64,000 bases of DNA. It comes from Panopea generosa. Taxonomy: Eukaryota > Mollusca > Bivalvia > Adapedonta > Hiatellidae. Position numbers and translations under genes: made by a program. The stretch covers positions 1,178,001-1,242,000 of the forward strand of contig CM055912.1 of assembly GCA_029582155.1 (NCBI GenBank), given 5' to 3'. The notes beneath the pieces are model-generated. The model saw nothing but the letters and a program-made list of their open reading frames with translations. It was not told the origin of the DNA and did no database searches. Below, piece by piece: positions 35,142 through 47,457 of this stretch (position 1 is the first letter of the stretch; the number at the start of each line of letters is the position of its first letter).

Positions 35142-35390
35142 TTGTTGGCAGGAACTACCAGACAAAAGAACATATTGGCTCACAGAGCACTCTATACGTG
35201 TTTAAAATGTTTTTCTGAGTTGCCACAGAGCCATGATGTTAGCCATCTGTGTCACAACAGCCTCTGTTTGCGGTTTGACCATCTGAGCCTGGAACCACAT
35301 TTTGTAAACATGGAGAGACAGAAATGCCTTCACACCATGCAAAGCATTGTCTAGGACATAAACAGTATCCAAACTGCATGCTTCAGGTGA
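35142..35390 (+). CDS. I-PpoI-like His-Me finger (HNH) endonuclease domain, apparently frameshifted
   Basis: The frame from 35142 reads ...QKNILAHRALYT...HDVSHLCHNSLCLRFDHLSL...VNMERQKC. Relative to the TTG at 35142 as residue 1, His35 and Asn56 are 21 apart, as are the catalytic His98 and Asn119 of I-PpoI. Cys37, Cys42, His47 and Cys62 fall at the same offsets as the I-PpoI zinc ligands Cys100, Cys105, His110 and Cys125. This matches the zinc-binding loop family of homing-endonuclease-like proteins (Pfam zf-His_Me_endon). After about 35340 the rest of the second zinc site appears in another frame as CLGHKQYPNC, before a donor-like CTTCAG|GTGAGT at about 35390. The copy therefore seems to have a one-base frameshift, and the N-terminal part upstream also has a stop. 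Such enzymes cut double-stranded DNA. What this one serves in the animal (mobile element, domesticated gene or relic) is unknown. Confidence 0.75.
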
Positions 35391-35606
35391 GTTCAACCAC
35401 AAATATGTGTATTGTTCTACTTCTATGATGTTTTATTCATATTTCATACCCCACCCACTCCCTAAAAACAGGTTATGCCAAACTACAAGTTTAAGCCTCA
35501 ATTACATAACAAGAAGGTCAGGTGAATATGTTTTGTGCTGTCGGTCAGCATCATATTGTTGAAATTTGACTACTTTTTGTTTGAAACATGCTTTTTTGTA
35601 AGCCAG

Positions 35607-37905
35607 CTAGCTCTGGCACATTTTGTCGTAAATATTCTTGTCCTGAATTTTTTTAAGTGAGCGCAAAACTTTGGTATTTGATGGGAACTGTGGTCCTACT
35701 GCCTTAATTTTTTCTATTGATGAATTTGCCTGGCCGTTGTTTAAACGAACTGCAGCACTTAATTTTCTGGCTTTGGCATTACAACGGTATGTTACATCTT
35801 TTGGATTTGATGCATTGATTCTACAGTGTAATACCTCAAGCTTATTGGTGTCTGCAGCTTTTCGCGTCTTAATGATGGTGTATTTTCCCAGGCGCACGTC
35901 CAAACATTGAAGAATTTTTATTCTATTCTCACCCTGAATTATGAGAGGCTTGCATTTTGGCATAAACTGTTTTTTCCACATGCAGACTGGTGGCTTGCCA
36001 TGACAACACATTGAAAATTTGGGACATGTTTCCTTACATTTACCAGTAAAACAATCTACAATGGCTGTTTTTACATTCTCACACTTTTCCTGCAGTAGAG
36101 ATAAATAAGTGTTATCAAATTTCTTTTGCAAATTTTTGAATTCACATTGAACTCGGTTACAGACATCTTTCGCAAACCTTCTTTGTATATAGGTGCAATC
36201 TCGTTTTGTGCGAACGGGAAACATTTCGGGAGAAAATACTGTTGGAGTTGTCTTGTTTCTCATTGTTTTTGTTAGGTGAACAACGTCTGCCATTCTTTGC
36301 ACCGGCTTCCCACACATGGCCATTTGTGCTTCATTTATTCCCTTGAACATGTTGCTGTCCCCATCGGTAACCATATTGTTTATTGTTACTGGCAAATCAC
36401 TGTTTAAAATTGCCTCCATGGCTAGTTTCACCTCTCTGCGTTCGTCACCTGAAAAAGATACAATGCGAGTGTTTCATTTAATCTTGTAAAAAGAAATTTC
36501 TTTGGCTTGTGTTAACGTGCTATTCAAATTAAGTCGTTGTGTTGGCCAGAGACAAGCATTTAGTGAAGTATAGATATTTCATGATTAGGTACATTTAATT
36601 ATGTTGTTATAAATACAGTTTGAAATATATATATATATATGTGTATATAATAAGGATATATGTCAGGCATTAGTGGCTCAGCTTAAAATTATTTTTTTAA
36701 ACTTAATAATATTTATTATCAGTACTATAGAAATATTATCATGCGTTATAGTGTTTCATTTTTTTTTCTTGGTTTTTCGTTATTCGTGATTTGTTTTTCA
36801 TTTATTATTATCTCCTTTTAAGAAGAATATTATAAGCTTACAACTTAGAAATGATAATTGAAAAGAATAAAAAGTAATGCACTCTACCTATTGACTGGTT
36901 ATCCTTCAGACTTTTACTGCACCCTCCCACCTTGTTACAAGTTGCAGCATCTCTATGAGAACAAAGTTTGCTTCCAGCATTCATTGCAATCACCTTCTTA
37001 TGTTTTGTTTGCAATGCAATGATTGTTGTACTGACTTGAGTTGCTGGCTGCATTGGAGTTGTCTCCCCTGTATGTCTCAGACTTGTTGTACTCGGAATCC
37101 ACCCCAGCTATAATAGAACAATCCCTGCCAAATCCACAGGCTTCATTTTTTTTGATGACTTGGCACCTGGCTCGGTGAAAACTAGCTTCTGCCACCTCTG
37201 TCACTTTATCTGCTACAAAATTGCAATGAGTTTGCATGGATTTGTAAGATGGAGGCGGTATTTTCAAACAAACCAACAGATATCGCAAGTCATTTGGACC
37301 AATTTTAGTGTCTGGCAGTCCCGCTGCTACTGACAGGTTGATATCAGCTGGATTCGGTCCACGTCGACCAGTTTCTCTGTATAAGTTATATGTTTTGCCC
37401 GTAAAGCCACATTTAGCACATTTTAGTTTCTTGCACCATCCAAATGACATCTGCTTGTCAAATTCCATGCTCAACTCCAATTTTCCAACGCAGGTGTCAT
37501 CCCAGAATCTGTGTCCTGCATAATTCTCAAAAAACATATCCGCAGTCTTTCTCAAATGGAAAATACGGTAGGTACACAGCTCCTTTTTTTCACTTTCATT
37601 TTTACTACATGGTTTTAGTGCATCTTCTATAGCACTGACAGATGGCTTGCCTGGCCTTAAAATCTTTGTGGCTGGTATATATTCTTATCAACTGCTCCAC
37701 ACAGTAAAATGTCTGACTTTTTGTCTTGTATGACAACACTATCATAAGCATCTTTTGTCATTCTCTTCAGTGTGGTTGGTTGATTGCTGGAATCAATACC
37801 AGACCATCTTTCCATGCAAGCTAGTATTCTTCTTGGATCTTTTTGGAATTGCGAACTCTTACACTCTTTATTGAGCATTTTTGAAGGATATCGTGTATTT
37901 CGCAT
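35607..37905 (-). mobile_element. Mutator-like (animal type) DNA transposase with one intron
   Basis: The - strand coding order is as follows. First is a short N-terminal part (37905-37657, starting MRNTRYPSKMLNKECKSSQF). The central part (about 37670-36998) holds a CAKCGFTG zinc-ribbon-like motif, then NLYRETGRRGPNPADINLSV, then GFGRDCSIIAGVDSEYN. A segment with VSTTIIALQTKHKKVIAMNA and GSKLCSHRD follows. A spliced junction, ATAG|GTAGAG (about 36889) to TTTTTCAG|GTGACG (about 36449), restores SIGDERREVKLAMEA. The last exon runs to a stop at 35607 and contains VTDGDSNMFKGINEAQ, CTGKC-type cysteine pairs and CCHGKPPVC. VDSE and TDGD are candidate catalytic acidic sites. Two frameshifts (near 37685 and near 37085) keep it from being whole. 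Family naming follows proteins annotated 'Mutator-like transposase domain' in marine invertebrates; terminal repeats were not found. Confidence 0.75.
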
Positions 37906-38299
37906 TTTTCCTGATATTCTGATTTTCTTTCACCACAAAATATATTACTTCCTAGCTCTTTCACAAACTTTTGACAATTGATTAATGTTTAACTTATCTA
38001 CTTATCCCTATACAGGAAAAGGCAGTAGCTAATTGTACAGTACTTTTAAATTTGGACAGTGTCACCTAGGAAGCTGCAGTGTGTGTACATACAGATTATT
38101 AACAGATTATTCAGCCAGGTAAATATATCTACAAACAATGAAATAAAAAGTCTAAGACAAGGTTTTGTTAAGATAATAGCAGATTTATTAAAAAAAAAAC
38201 ATGTAATTCCATATATGGGCATATATTTGAACATCAACATTACATAATATTACATATGAAATGAAACTTTTGAAGTAAATCATAGAATAATCATTTTAG
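37906..38299. other. AT-rich flank of the transposase
   Basis: No coding sequence; a terminal inverted repeat partner could not be seen by eye. Confidence 0.4.
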
Positions 38300-40502
38300 A
38301 ACTGGTATACCGACACTCCATTGAAAGAAAGAAGTCGCCAACAACACATCTTTAGTGTCTGATATGACACTCTCAAAGGAAACGGTAGCAAATTTAGGAG
38401 CAGAACTGTATACAATAAAAGCTCAGACTATGGAACAAAAACTAGCCTTAAAAAATCTTTCCAAAACTATAAACTCTGAAATTGCTGATCTGAAACTAGA
38501 ACTTCAAACTTTGTGCAGAACTAATCAACAAAGTACTGCCCTCATATTACAATGAGTTAGCGCACTCAAAATTATCAAACAAAATACGCAAAGTTACAAT
38601 TGCGCTTGTGAAGTTTGATGCGCATAGAGTAAACGCTCTTAAACTCTTTGCAGAAATTAATACACGAGGGTAAAACAGCATGAAGTGTTAAATCAATGAT
38701 CTCAAAGAAAAGGTTGAGGAATACAGTGCTAATGTACCTCAGTTGGTAGTGCACAACAGTAATCAGGAAATGCATGTTAAAGCGCTAGATATAAAATTAG
38801 AACAGTCGAAAAAAATATCATGGACAGCCATGCACATGTAAACTTAGACAATGCTTTCAAAGCTTTCTCAAATGAACTGTCGGGGAAAATAGACACACTT
38901 TGTTCAACAATGGAAGCTTTATTAGCAAAGCTCACTGAAGTAAATGTAGCTGCTATTGATAAACAGACACATGGTATTATCAGGAATAGATCTAATTGAG
39001 TAACAAAATTGACAACTCGGCAAGCTACAAACATGAAGACCTCTGATTCACCAAATATGACTAAAGCATGGATAGATAGTCAACGTCGAGTAGAACCAAT
39101 AGTTGACTTGACTCATGGTGACGTATATACTGACAGATCATACAGAAAGTAATGACAATGTGTTTTACGAAAAAGGCAAAATCGTATATTATAACTGGAA
39201 TCGGTCCTGAAAGTGATGAAGATGGTTTGAAGGATATTTTATAGGAATCACATACAATTCTGCCAAATTTCTGTATACTTGAAGAATGAATACAGATAGT
39301 TATTAATGAGAATGAATCGAGAATCGTTGAAGACAAAAATACATGGCCTCCAGGCATCTCTTGTCGACCATGGTTAAACCGGTCGGATAACAAAGATACA
39401 ATCAAAGAAGCAACAGTTACCTTTATTAGTCACAGTATGCCCCTTAACATAATGACATGGAATGTTACTGGTATGATAACCGGTATACCGTACATTGTGA
39501 ATGAACTAAAAGCTAAATTTATTGACATATGTGGCATCTCCAAACATTGGCTTTTACCACAAAGCAAGCATCTAATGGATACTATTAGTGATGACTGTAA
39601 TGCACATATCGTTATCAACGATGATCTGAAAACTTTTAATGGCAGGAAAGTTGGCAAAGGTGGTGTTGGATTTCTATGGCATAAATCTCTAGATCACAAT
39701 ATACAGGTGATTAGAACACAACGGTCTTACAAACAAGGTTCACCCAATGCAACATGGGTTTCAAAAAGGCAAGTATCCTGCTGACATTGACGATGTCAAA
39801 CAATCTGTTAGAGGAACGTTTCTTTCGCTTATAAACAGTGGAGTACATTATAACGGCCTAAATCCAGTTTCAGCTGGCAGACTTTATACCACAGTTGTTC
39901 TTCCGCGGGAGTTATTTGGATGCAAACTATGGAAAAATATTTCAAAGACCGATATAAAACAACTGGAAAACTGTCCATCACTTCTGTCTTAAGATAGCAC
40001 AAGGCCAACCCCATCGTAGCTGCTCTGATATGGTTACAGGGTTATTGGGTTTCTCCTGCATAGAAGCATACATTGACTACCAAAAACTTATGCAGGGTCA
40101 ATTTAGAAGATATAGTGAAACGAGTCTTCATGAGATGTTTATTTTAGTTCATAACCGACTGTTCCACAGAAAAACTTGGGTTTGTCCCAGATATTGTAAG
40201 AATTTTAAATAAATATGGTATTTTTGCATTTTGAGTGCTTTTTTAAAAAAGGCTGTCTGAAAAGAAAGTCTTGTGGAAAATAGAATGTAAAAACGTAATA
40301 TTAGAATATGAAAAAGAAAAATGGCGAAGCAGACTGGCGATATCTGAAGATTTCATCATATTCTGTGATGAACATCCGTGCCTAATGCCATTGAACCTGT
40401 GGCGGGTTGCCCTGGGAGTACCAAACTGCTTAGAAGTATTGCCGTTCTTGGCAAAGTTGTGCTGTCGGCATTATTCAGAAATTTTCGAAAAACTTCTGTG
40501 AG
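38300..40502 (+). mobile_element. LINE with large internal deletion
   Basis: An ORF1-like coiled-coil piece (38355-38555, MSDMTLSKETVANLGAELYT) and further decayed ORF1-like stretches come first. They are followed at 39437 by an AP-endonuclease N-terminus (NIMTWNVTGMITGIPYIVNE ... GISKHWLLPQSK ... GKGGVGFLWHKSL). At about 39760 the sequence jumps directly to the RT thumb region (DIDDVKQSVRGTFLSLINSG ... LYTTVVLPRELFGCKLWKN). The catalytic RT core is therefore absent. Tail pieces follow in several frames, including WRSRLAISEDFIIFC and LWRVALGVPNCLEVLPFLAK, to 40501. It is related to the LINE at 21.3-22.9 kb. Confidence 0.8.
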
Positions 40503-40835
40503 AAACTTATTGAAATGTTGACTCTAAAACAAATATGTTATACATGCTAGGCATGGTAGAAGACGACTACAAAAGGTTTTAGCAATAGAACAATTATGAT
40601 GCTAAATGGATTATATATAAAAAAGTTATACGCCTCATAGAATACACGTATTGTTGATTTGAATAACTAAGTGAGATAATGGTGCACTAATAAATGTATT
40701 TAATATGTAAACTATGATAAAACGGACATAAAGATTAATGTCAACCAAACAGAAGCAATTCACTGGTATAACCTGAGTAACCGATATATAAAGCATAAAA
40801 ATATTTATGTGATAATGATGAAAAGATACGTATTA
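40503..40835. other. AT-rich non-coding stretch
   Basis: Nothing recognised; lies between the LINE and the next tandem array. Confidence 0.5.
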
Positions 40836-41080
40836 CTTACGTGTTAATGTATGTGTATAGTACTCGATTACTTACGTGCTAATGTATGTGTAAAGTACTC
40901 GATTACTTACGTGCTAATGTATGTGTATAGTACTTGATTACTGACGTGCTAATGTATGTGTATAGTACTCGATTACTTTCTTGCTAATGTATGTGTATAG
41001 TACTCGATTACTTACGTGCTAATGTATGTGTATAGTACTCGATTACTTACGTGCTAATGTATGTGTATAGTACTAGATTA
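40836..41080. repeat. 35-bp tandem array, about 7 units
   Basis: Unit ttacgtgctaatgtatgtgt followed by atagtactcgattac, with single-base variants. Confidence 0.9.
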
Positions 41081-43860
41081 CTGATGACTGGTATGAAGAT
41101 GATTATTGGTAGAACCTCTGACCTAGGACTGGTGTGAGAGTGTTTATTGGTAGAACCTCTGACCTAGGACTGGTGTGAGGTTGTTTATTAGTAGAACTTC
41201 TGACCTACGACTGGTATGAAGGTAATTATTGGTAGAACCTCTGACCTAGGACTGGTGTGAGGGCGTTTATTGGTAGAACCTCTGACCTATGACTGGTATG
41301 AGGTTGATTATTGGACGAACCTACGACTGATGTGAGGGTGTTTATTGGTAGAACTTCTGACCTACCACTGGTGTTAGGGTGTTTATTGGTAGAACTTCTG
41401 ACCTAGGACTGGTGTGAGGGTGTTTATTAGTAGAACCTCTGACCTACTACTGGTGTGAGGGTGATTATTGGTAGAAACTCTGACCTATGACTGATGTGAG
41501 GGTGTTTATTGGTAGAACCTCTGACCTACGGTTGGTATGAAGGTGATTATTGGTAGAACCTCTGACCTAAGACTGGTGTGAGGTTGTTTATTAGTAGAAC
41601 TTCTGATCTGCGACTGGTATGAAGCCGATTATTGGTAGAACCTCTGACCTAGGACTGGTGTGAGGGCGTTTATTGGTTGAACCTCTGACCTATGACTGGT
41701 ATGAGGTTGATTATTGGACGAACCTACGACTGATGTGAGGGTGTTTATTAGTAGAACTTATGACCTACCACTGGTGTTAGGGTGATTATTGGTAGAACCT
41801 ACGACTGGTGTAAGGGTGTTTATTGGTAGAACCTCTGACCTACGACTGATGTGAGGTTGTTTATTTGTAGAACCTAGGACTGGTGCGAAGGTGATTATTG
41901 GTAGAACCTTTGACTGGTGTGAGGGTGTTTATTGGTAGAACCTCTGACCTTTGACTGGTGTGAGGGTGTTTATTGGTAGAACCTCTGACCTACGACTGGT
42001 GTGAGGGTGTTTATTGGTAGAACCTCTGACTGGTGTGAGGGTGTTTATTGGTAGAACCTCTGACCTATGACTGGTATGAGGTTGATTATTGGACGAACCT
42101 ACGACTGATGTGAGGGTGTTTATTAGTAGAACTTATGACCTACCACTGGTATTAGGGTGATTATTGGTAGAACCTACGACTGGTGTAAGGGTGTTTATTG
42201 GTAGAACCTCTGACCTACGACTGATGTGAGGTTGTTTATTTGTAGAACCTAGGACTGGTGCGAAGGTGATTATTGGTAGAACCTTTGACTGGTGTGAGGG
42301 TGTTTATTGGTAGAACCTCTGACCTTTGACTGGTGTGAGGGTGTTTATTGGTAGAACCTCTGACCTACGACTGGTGTGAGGGTGATTATTGGATGAACCT
42401 ACGACTGGTGTGAGGGTGTTTATTGGTAGAACCTACGACTGGTGTGAGGTTGTTTATTGGTAGAACCTCTAACCTAGGACTGGTGTGAGGGTGATTATTG
42501 GATGAACCTACGACTGGTGTGAGGGTGTTTATTGGTAGAACCTACGACTGGTGTGAGGTTGTTTATTGGTAGAACCTCTAACCTAGGACTGGTGTTAGGG
42601 TGTTTATTAGTAGAACCTCTGACCTACGACTGGTGTGAGGGTATTTATTGGTAGAACCTATGACTGGTGTGAGGGTGTTTATTGGTAGAACTTCTGACCT
42701 AGGACTGGTGTTAGGATGTTTATTTGTAGAACCTCTGACCTACGACTGTTGTGAGGGTGTTTATTGGTAGAACCTACGACTGGTGTGAGGGTGTTTATTG
42801 GTCGAACCTCTGACCTATGACTGGTGTGAGGGTGATTATTGGTGGAACCTACGACTGGTGTAAGCATGTTTATTGGTAGAACCTCTGACCTAGGACTGGT
42901 ATTAGGGTGTTTACTGGTAGAACCTCTGACCTATGACTGGTGTGAGGGTATTTATTGGTAGAACCTATTACTTGTGTGAGGGTGTTTATTGGTAGAACCT
43001 CTAACCTAGGACTGGTGTTAGGGTGTTTATTGATAGAACCTCTGACCTACGACTGGTGTGAGGGTATTTATTGGTAGAACCTATTACTTGTGTGAGGGTG
43101 TTTATTGGTAGAACCTCTAACCTAGGACTGGTGTGAGGGTGTTTATTGATAGAACCTCTAACCTAGGACTGGTGTGAGGGTATTTATTGGTAGAACCTAG
43201 GACTGGTGTTAGGATGTTTATTTGTAGAACCTCTGACCTACGACTGTTGTGAGGGTGTTTATTGGTAGAACCTACGACTGGTGTGAGGGTGTTTATTGGT
43301 CGAACCTCTGACCTATGACTGGTGTGAGGGTGATTATTGGTGGAACCTACGACTGGTGTAAGCATGTTTATTGGTAGAACCTCTGACCTAGGACTGGTAT
43401 TAGGGTGTTTACTGGTAGAACCTCTGACCTATGACTGGTGTGAGGGTATTTATTGGTAGAACCTATTACTTGTGTGAGGGTGTTTATTGATAGAACCTCT
43501 GACCTACGACTGGTATGAAGCTGATTATTGGTAGAACTTCTGACCTAGGACTGGTGTGAGGGTATTTATTGGTAGAACCTCTGACCTAGGACTGGTGTGA
43601 GGGTATTTATTGGTAGAACCTCTGACCTAGGACTGGTGTGAGGGTGTTTATTAGTAGAACCTCTGACCTACGACTGATTTGAAGGTGTTTTTTGGTAGAA
43701 CCTCTGACCTAGGACTGGTGTGAGGGTGTTTATTGGTAGAACCTCTGACCTAGGACTGGTGTGATGGAATTTATTGGTAGAACCTCTGACGTAGGACTGG
43801 TGTGACGGTGTTTATTGGTAGAAAATCTGACCTAGGATTTGTGTGAGGGTGTCTAGTGAT
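41081..43860. repeat. Large 41/34-bp tandem array, about 70 units
   Basis: The long unit is gactggtgtgagggtgttta, then ttggtagaacctctgaccta plus one base. A shorter unit lacks the seven bases ctctgac and reads straight from agaacctac to the next gactgg. Long blocks are duplicated: 41690-41990 recurs at about 42055-42355, and 42700-42960 recurs at about 43200-43460, showing repeated segmental exchange. Some units keep all - strand frames open (for example 43117-43365), which I regard as incidental. Confidence 0.95.
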
Positions 43861-44154
43861 AGAGCTAGAAAAATGGCATGGATGATTTGTAGAAGTTTGT
43901 AATCATTTTAACAGTGTTTGTTCTTCTACATGTAACTATTCTATTAATGTTTCTAATGCTGAATTAATTTGCCATTGATTTGAATGCTAAAGTATTTAAC
44001 CAATGTTTGTAGTGCTACATTGTTTTGCAAATCCTTTTAAAGCTACAATATTTAACCAATTTTGTAATTCATAGATGTAGTTATTTTTCCAATGTTTGTT
44101 ATGCTATTCCATGCCAGTATATATATGTTACAATGGTATGTACAATGTGTATTG
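43861..44154. other. AT-rich intron-like stretch
   Basis: Contains repeats of the phrase 'ttaaccaatgtttgtagt' with variants; no exon. Confidence 0.4.
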
Positions 44155-44157
44155 TAG

Positions 44158-44246
44158 GATACATGTACAGTTTGGCAGACCCAGACAGAGATGGCAGTTG
44201 GAAGGGGAAGATTAGACGGGCATTTCAGGAACTATCTTACCTCCTG
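44158..44246 (+). CDS. Possible exon upstream of the WD-repeat gene exons
   Basis: After an acceptor-like ATTGTAG (44151-44157), an open frame reads YMYSLADPDRDGSWKGKIRR then AFQELSYLL up to a weak donor CTG|GTACGG. Its phase would fit the exon at 45222. The frame actually stays open to 44280, so the 3' limit is uncertain. The charged, helical sequence looks coding. I do not recognise the family, and it could be part of the WD-repeat gene or of the gene at 29.7-30.9 kb. Confidence 0.4.
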
Positions 44247-44319
44247 GTACGGATGGATAAACATCATAGACTTGATTTTTAGATGATATCAGCTCAATTG
44301 CTTTGAAAGCTCAAAGCTC

Positions 44320-44425
44320 ACTTGAACAGCTCATGAGCTGCCTTCCAGGGTAGAACCAGTACTAAGGGTTATGTTTTGAGAATCAACGGGTCAAGCATCG
44401 GATCAACTTGCAATCTCTGGCGACT
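44320..44425 (+). repeat. SINE fragment
   Basis: Contains gagctgccttccagggtaga and accagtactaagggttatg, matching the bodies of the tRNA-headed SINEs near 13.0, 29.1 and 63.9 kb. Confidence 0.5.
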
Positions 44426-44564
44426 AAATTTTTCTGCTAATCTGAACATTTCTGAGCCTCATAAAGGAAACATTTGTTCACCTTGGAAGCGTATAATTAT
44501 TTTAATTGGGGTATGGACATATGTTTGGACATCTGGTCATGTCTCATTGTTTAATATTATCTTT

Positions 44565-45118
44565 TTATGCCCCCGACCCCCACCCACAAATTTTTCGGGT
44601 GGCATATAGTAATCGAAGCATCCATCTGGTAGTTTTGTCATGCCTGTAACTTTGTCATGCATAGATTGATTTTGTTGATATTTGCTACAAATGATCAACA
44701 TAACATGACAACGTGTCACGAGTAAGACTCACACCCATACCTCAAAGGTCAAGGTCACTCTTTGAGTTTGTTTGGCAACACTTTGAGTCTGTGTATGATT
44801 TCGTGTTGGGCCTGTTATTTTGTCATGCATGAATGGATTTTATAATAGCTTGACACAAGTAATCTGCATGTCATGATGATGTGTCACCTGCATTTACCTG
44901 TATAAATACCCAAACTGTTACATCAGATGTCAAGGTCAAGGTTACACAAAGGTCAAGGTCATGCTTTATTGTAAAAAAACATGAAATTGCATGTTTAGTC
45001 TGAATCATCAGTCTGTTACTCTTGATATTTATGGATACATCGATACCTATTATAAAAATATATTGTTTTTTTCTCAGAGCATTTGGGGGACATTCGACAC
45101 TTACCAGTAACATTTTTT
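44565..45118. repeat. Dispersed repeat (tatgcccccgaccccc family), copy with 33.6-kb relative
   Basis: Starts tttttatgcccccgaccccc and ggtggcatatagtaatcg, then carries repeated ggtcaaggtcac(t/a) modules. The second half (44900-45115) matches 33595-33815. Very common style in mollusc introns. No coding capacity. Confidence 0.7.
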
Positions 45119-45221
45119 GCTTATTTTTCTTTGTTCGATTACCTAAGTAATTTTTGTGATATTGCCCTGGGTTTGTGATACTGTAAGGTATGTTTTACAT
45201 TCCTGTTTTGTGTATTTGTAG

Positions 45222-45336
45222 ATAAGAAGTGGAAGTTTCAGTGAACATGAACATGTCAGCTACAACTTGAGGTTTGTTTATAATAAGAGCATGCTGGGAT
45301 TGGCATCACAGCTGATTGATGACTACCAACCTTTAG
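45222..45336 (+). CDS. WD-repeat/NACHT-type gene, upstream exon 1
   Basis: Acceptor TATTTGTAG and donor TTTAG|GTACAC enclose 115 bases, open in frame as IRSGSFSEHEHVSYNLRFVY then NKSMLGLASQLIDDYQPL. It ends in phase 1 and fits the start phase of 47810, giving a continuous ...YQPLELNKTLE... junction. The helical sequence would suit the region between a NACHT ATPase and the WD repeats, but no NACHT motif is in the window. Confidence 0.55.
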
Positions 45337-47455
45337 GTACACAGACATATTATTTCTGTTTTTCTATTATTTGACAATTTTGGGGGGCAGTGCTTTAGGC
45401 GCCGCTCTCAGAGCTAACATGATTTTTTTTTTCAATACCGCAAATCTACAACCGTGTATTGTGTTAATTCAAACCTAACAACCACCAATCAAATAGTTCC
45501 ACCACCTGATAAGCATTCGAACTCGCTATAAACAGTAGATTAGCCTATTTCAACGAAACATTAATATTATAACAGATTTATACCTTTAAACAATTATGTA
45601 TCGTATAAATTCCAAGTATATGTTCAGTGCTATTAATCAGCACACAGGAATTAAACCGCATGAATACAGACACGTGAACTATTGTCATGTGACCAAAAGA
45701 TTGCACCATCTTGTAAAATCAAATTCCAGGTCACGAAGTATATTGCCAACATGTACATTGAAAGAGTCTTATATTTCGGCAAGAACTTCAGATAATAATA
45801 ACTTGATTCGGGAGTCTGATTTCGCTTTTTTTCTATCATTTTAAAAATGTGTACTGGAACGAAACTTTTCTAGAAAAGGAACTATCAATACTCATTCTAA
45901 AAATAGAGATATGCTAATGTTGATCACATGACTTGCGGTTTCTCCCAAATGTTTAAAAATAGACTTGTATTCCTAAAAAGAATTCGAGATTGATCGAGTT
46001 ATGCATAATGTCAGTGCTGTTTTTTTTATTATTTAGTAAATATTTCATATATTTCCAATAATTGGAACGGCAGATAATTTCCATTTAAACATATTAGAGT
46101 TAAAGAATTTGTGTTTCCGTAGCAAAAAGATGTATCTAAAAATCGGCGTCATTATTAAACATTTTGGCTAGTGCGGTTCCTTTTATGGGGTGATTTTGGG
46201 CCCTAAAAAATATTAATGTAAGAATCAATTATTAATGTCGACATACACATTTCTACTTTTCGTCTTTTAAACAAATTGTTTCACTGTTGGGCTAGAGAAA
46301 TCAATAAGGAAAATAGTAAATGAATATACTCAAAGTGGAATTCATCGTGCTAGATTCAGAGCACTTTGATATTTATACTGTATATGATAGAAAGCTTAGC
46401 ATTTCTGAAAATATCACGAGTTGAGTTGAAGATACAAATCTCATATCATTGATTTGAACTAATATTGAAGTTGGACATTTGCCAAATTTAAGAGTTAATA
46501 TTCCTACTATAGAACTCACACCACTATTATCTCCCTGAAGTACTCCAGACCTACAGATGAAAGAGGTAGAAATAAAACCTTCTCTTTTCTTCTTTTTTCA
46601 GGGTTTTGTTCTGCAATGGTTTGTTTTTTGCTAGCATGAGTTAAATGGTCAGTATTTTAGAAATCACCACTGAAAATTTGATGCTGATACCAGTTTTCTG
46701 GACAATTCTGTGTCATTTCAGATTTGTTGGTTCGAACCGACACATGCTGCAGAATTTGATTTTTCACTCTGTTTTGGACATAAATGTTACAATGGAGCCC
46801 TATGGGAAATGTAATAGTGGTGTGAGACGTATAACAGAAATACACTTTCAAGGGCAACCATTCAGTTACGTTCTCTGACTTATTCGAGAAAAGGGTCAAC
46901 GTTTAGCATAGAACATGTAGATTTTGTACCCTGTATAAGAATCAAAGGTAATCGGGATTATTCTGCTTCAACGTATGCAAACTTACCTGTTTGTCTAAAA
47001 CAATAGCGAAATTTTACATCGTATATGCTGCGCCCCTATCAGCACTGCAGTGCTTTGATTCTAACAGTGTAAATATTGATATGTTTCACAGTTAATACTG
47101 CTTTAAGCAAGTAAATATATTATCATGAAATATATTAAATCTTTGACATGTTTTATTTTAACCTATTGTAAAATTCATTGCTAGATGGTGTCAGCAGTAC
47201 AGGACTATTGTAGCAACCTACTTTCCAAATACCCAGTGACTGAAAAACCAAAATCTTAATGATGGCATTTAAACAACAGTTAATGATGTTTTAAGCTTGT
47301 CAAAAAAGATACAATGCTTGGCAGAGGCTTACATGATATATTTTAGTAAATTCAGTAGTAATGAATCCTTTATGTAAATGTTGTCATTCTTGAATTCATG
47401 AAAATATTCTTTATTTTATACATGCAGATACACTTCCTGTTCTTGAATTCAGAGA
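45337..47455. other. Intron-like AT-rich stretch
   Basis: No exon recognised with confidence. A possible acceptor TACATGCAG at about 47427 precedes a short open stretch (TLPVLEFRDDK) that runs into a tRNA-like SINE head. Confidence 0.4.
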
Positions 47456-47457
47456 TG

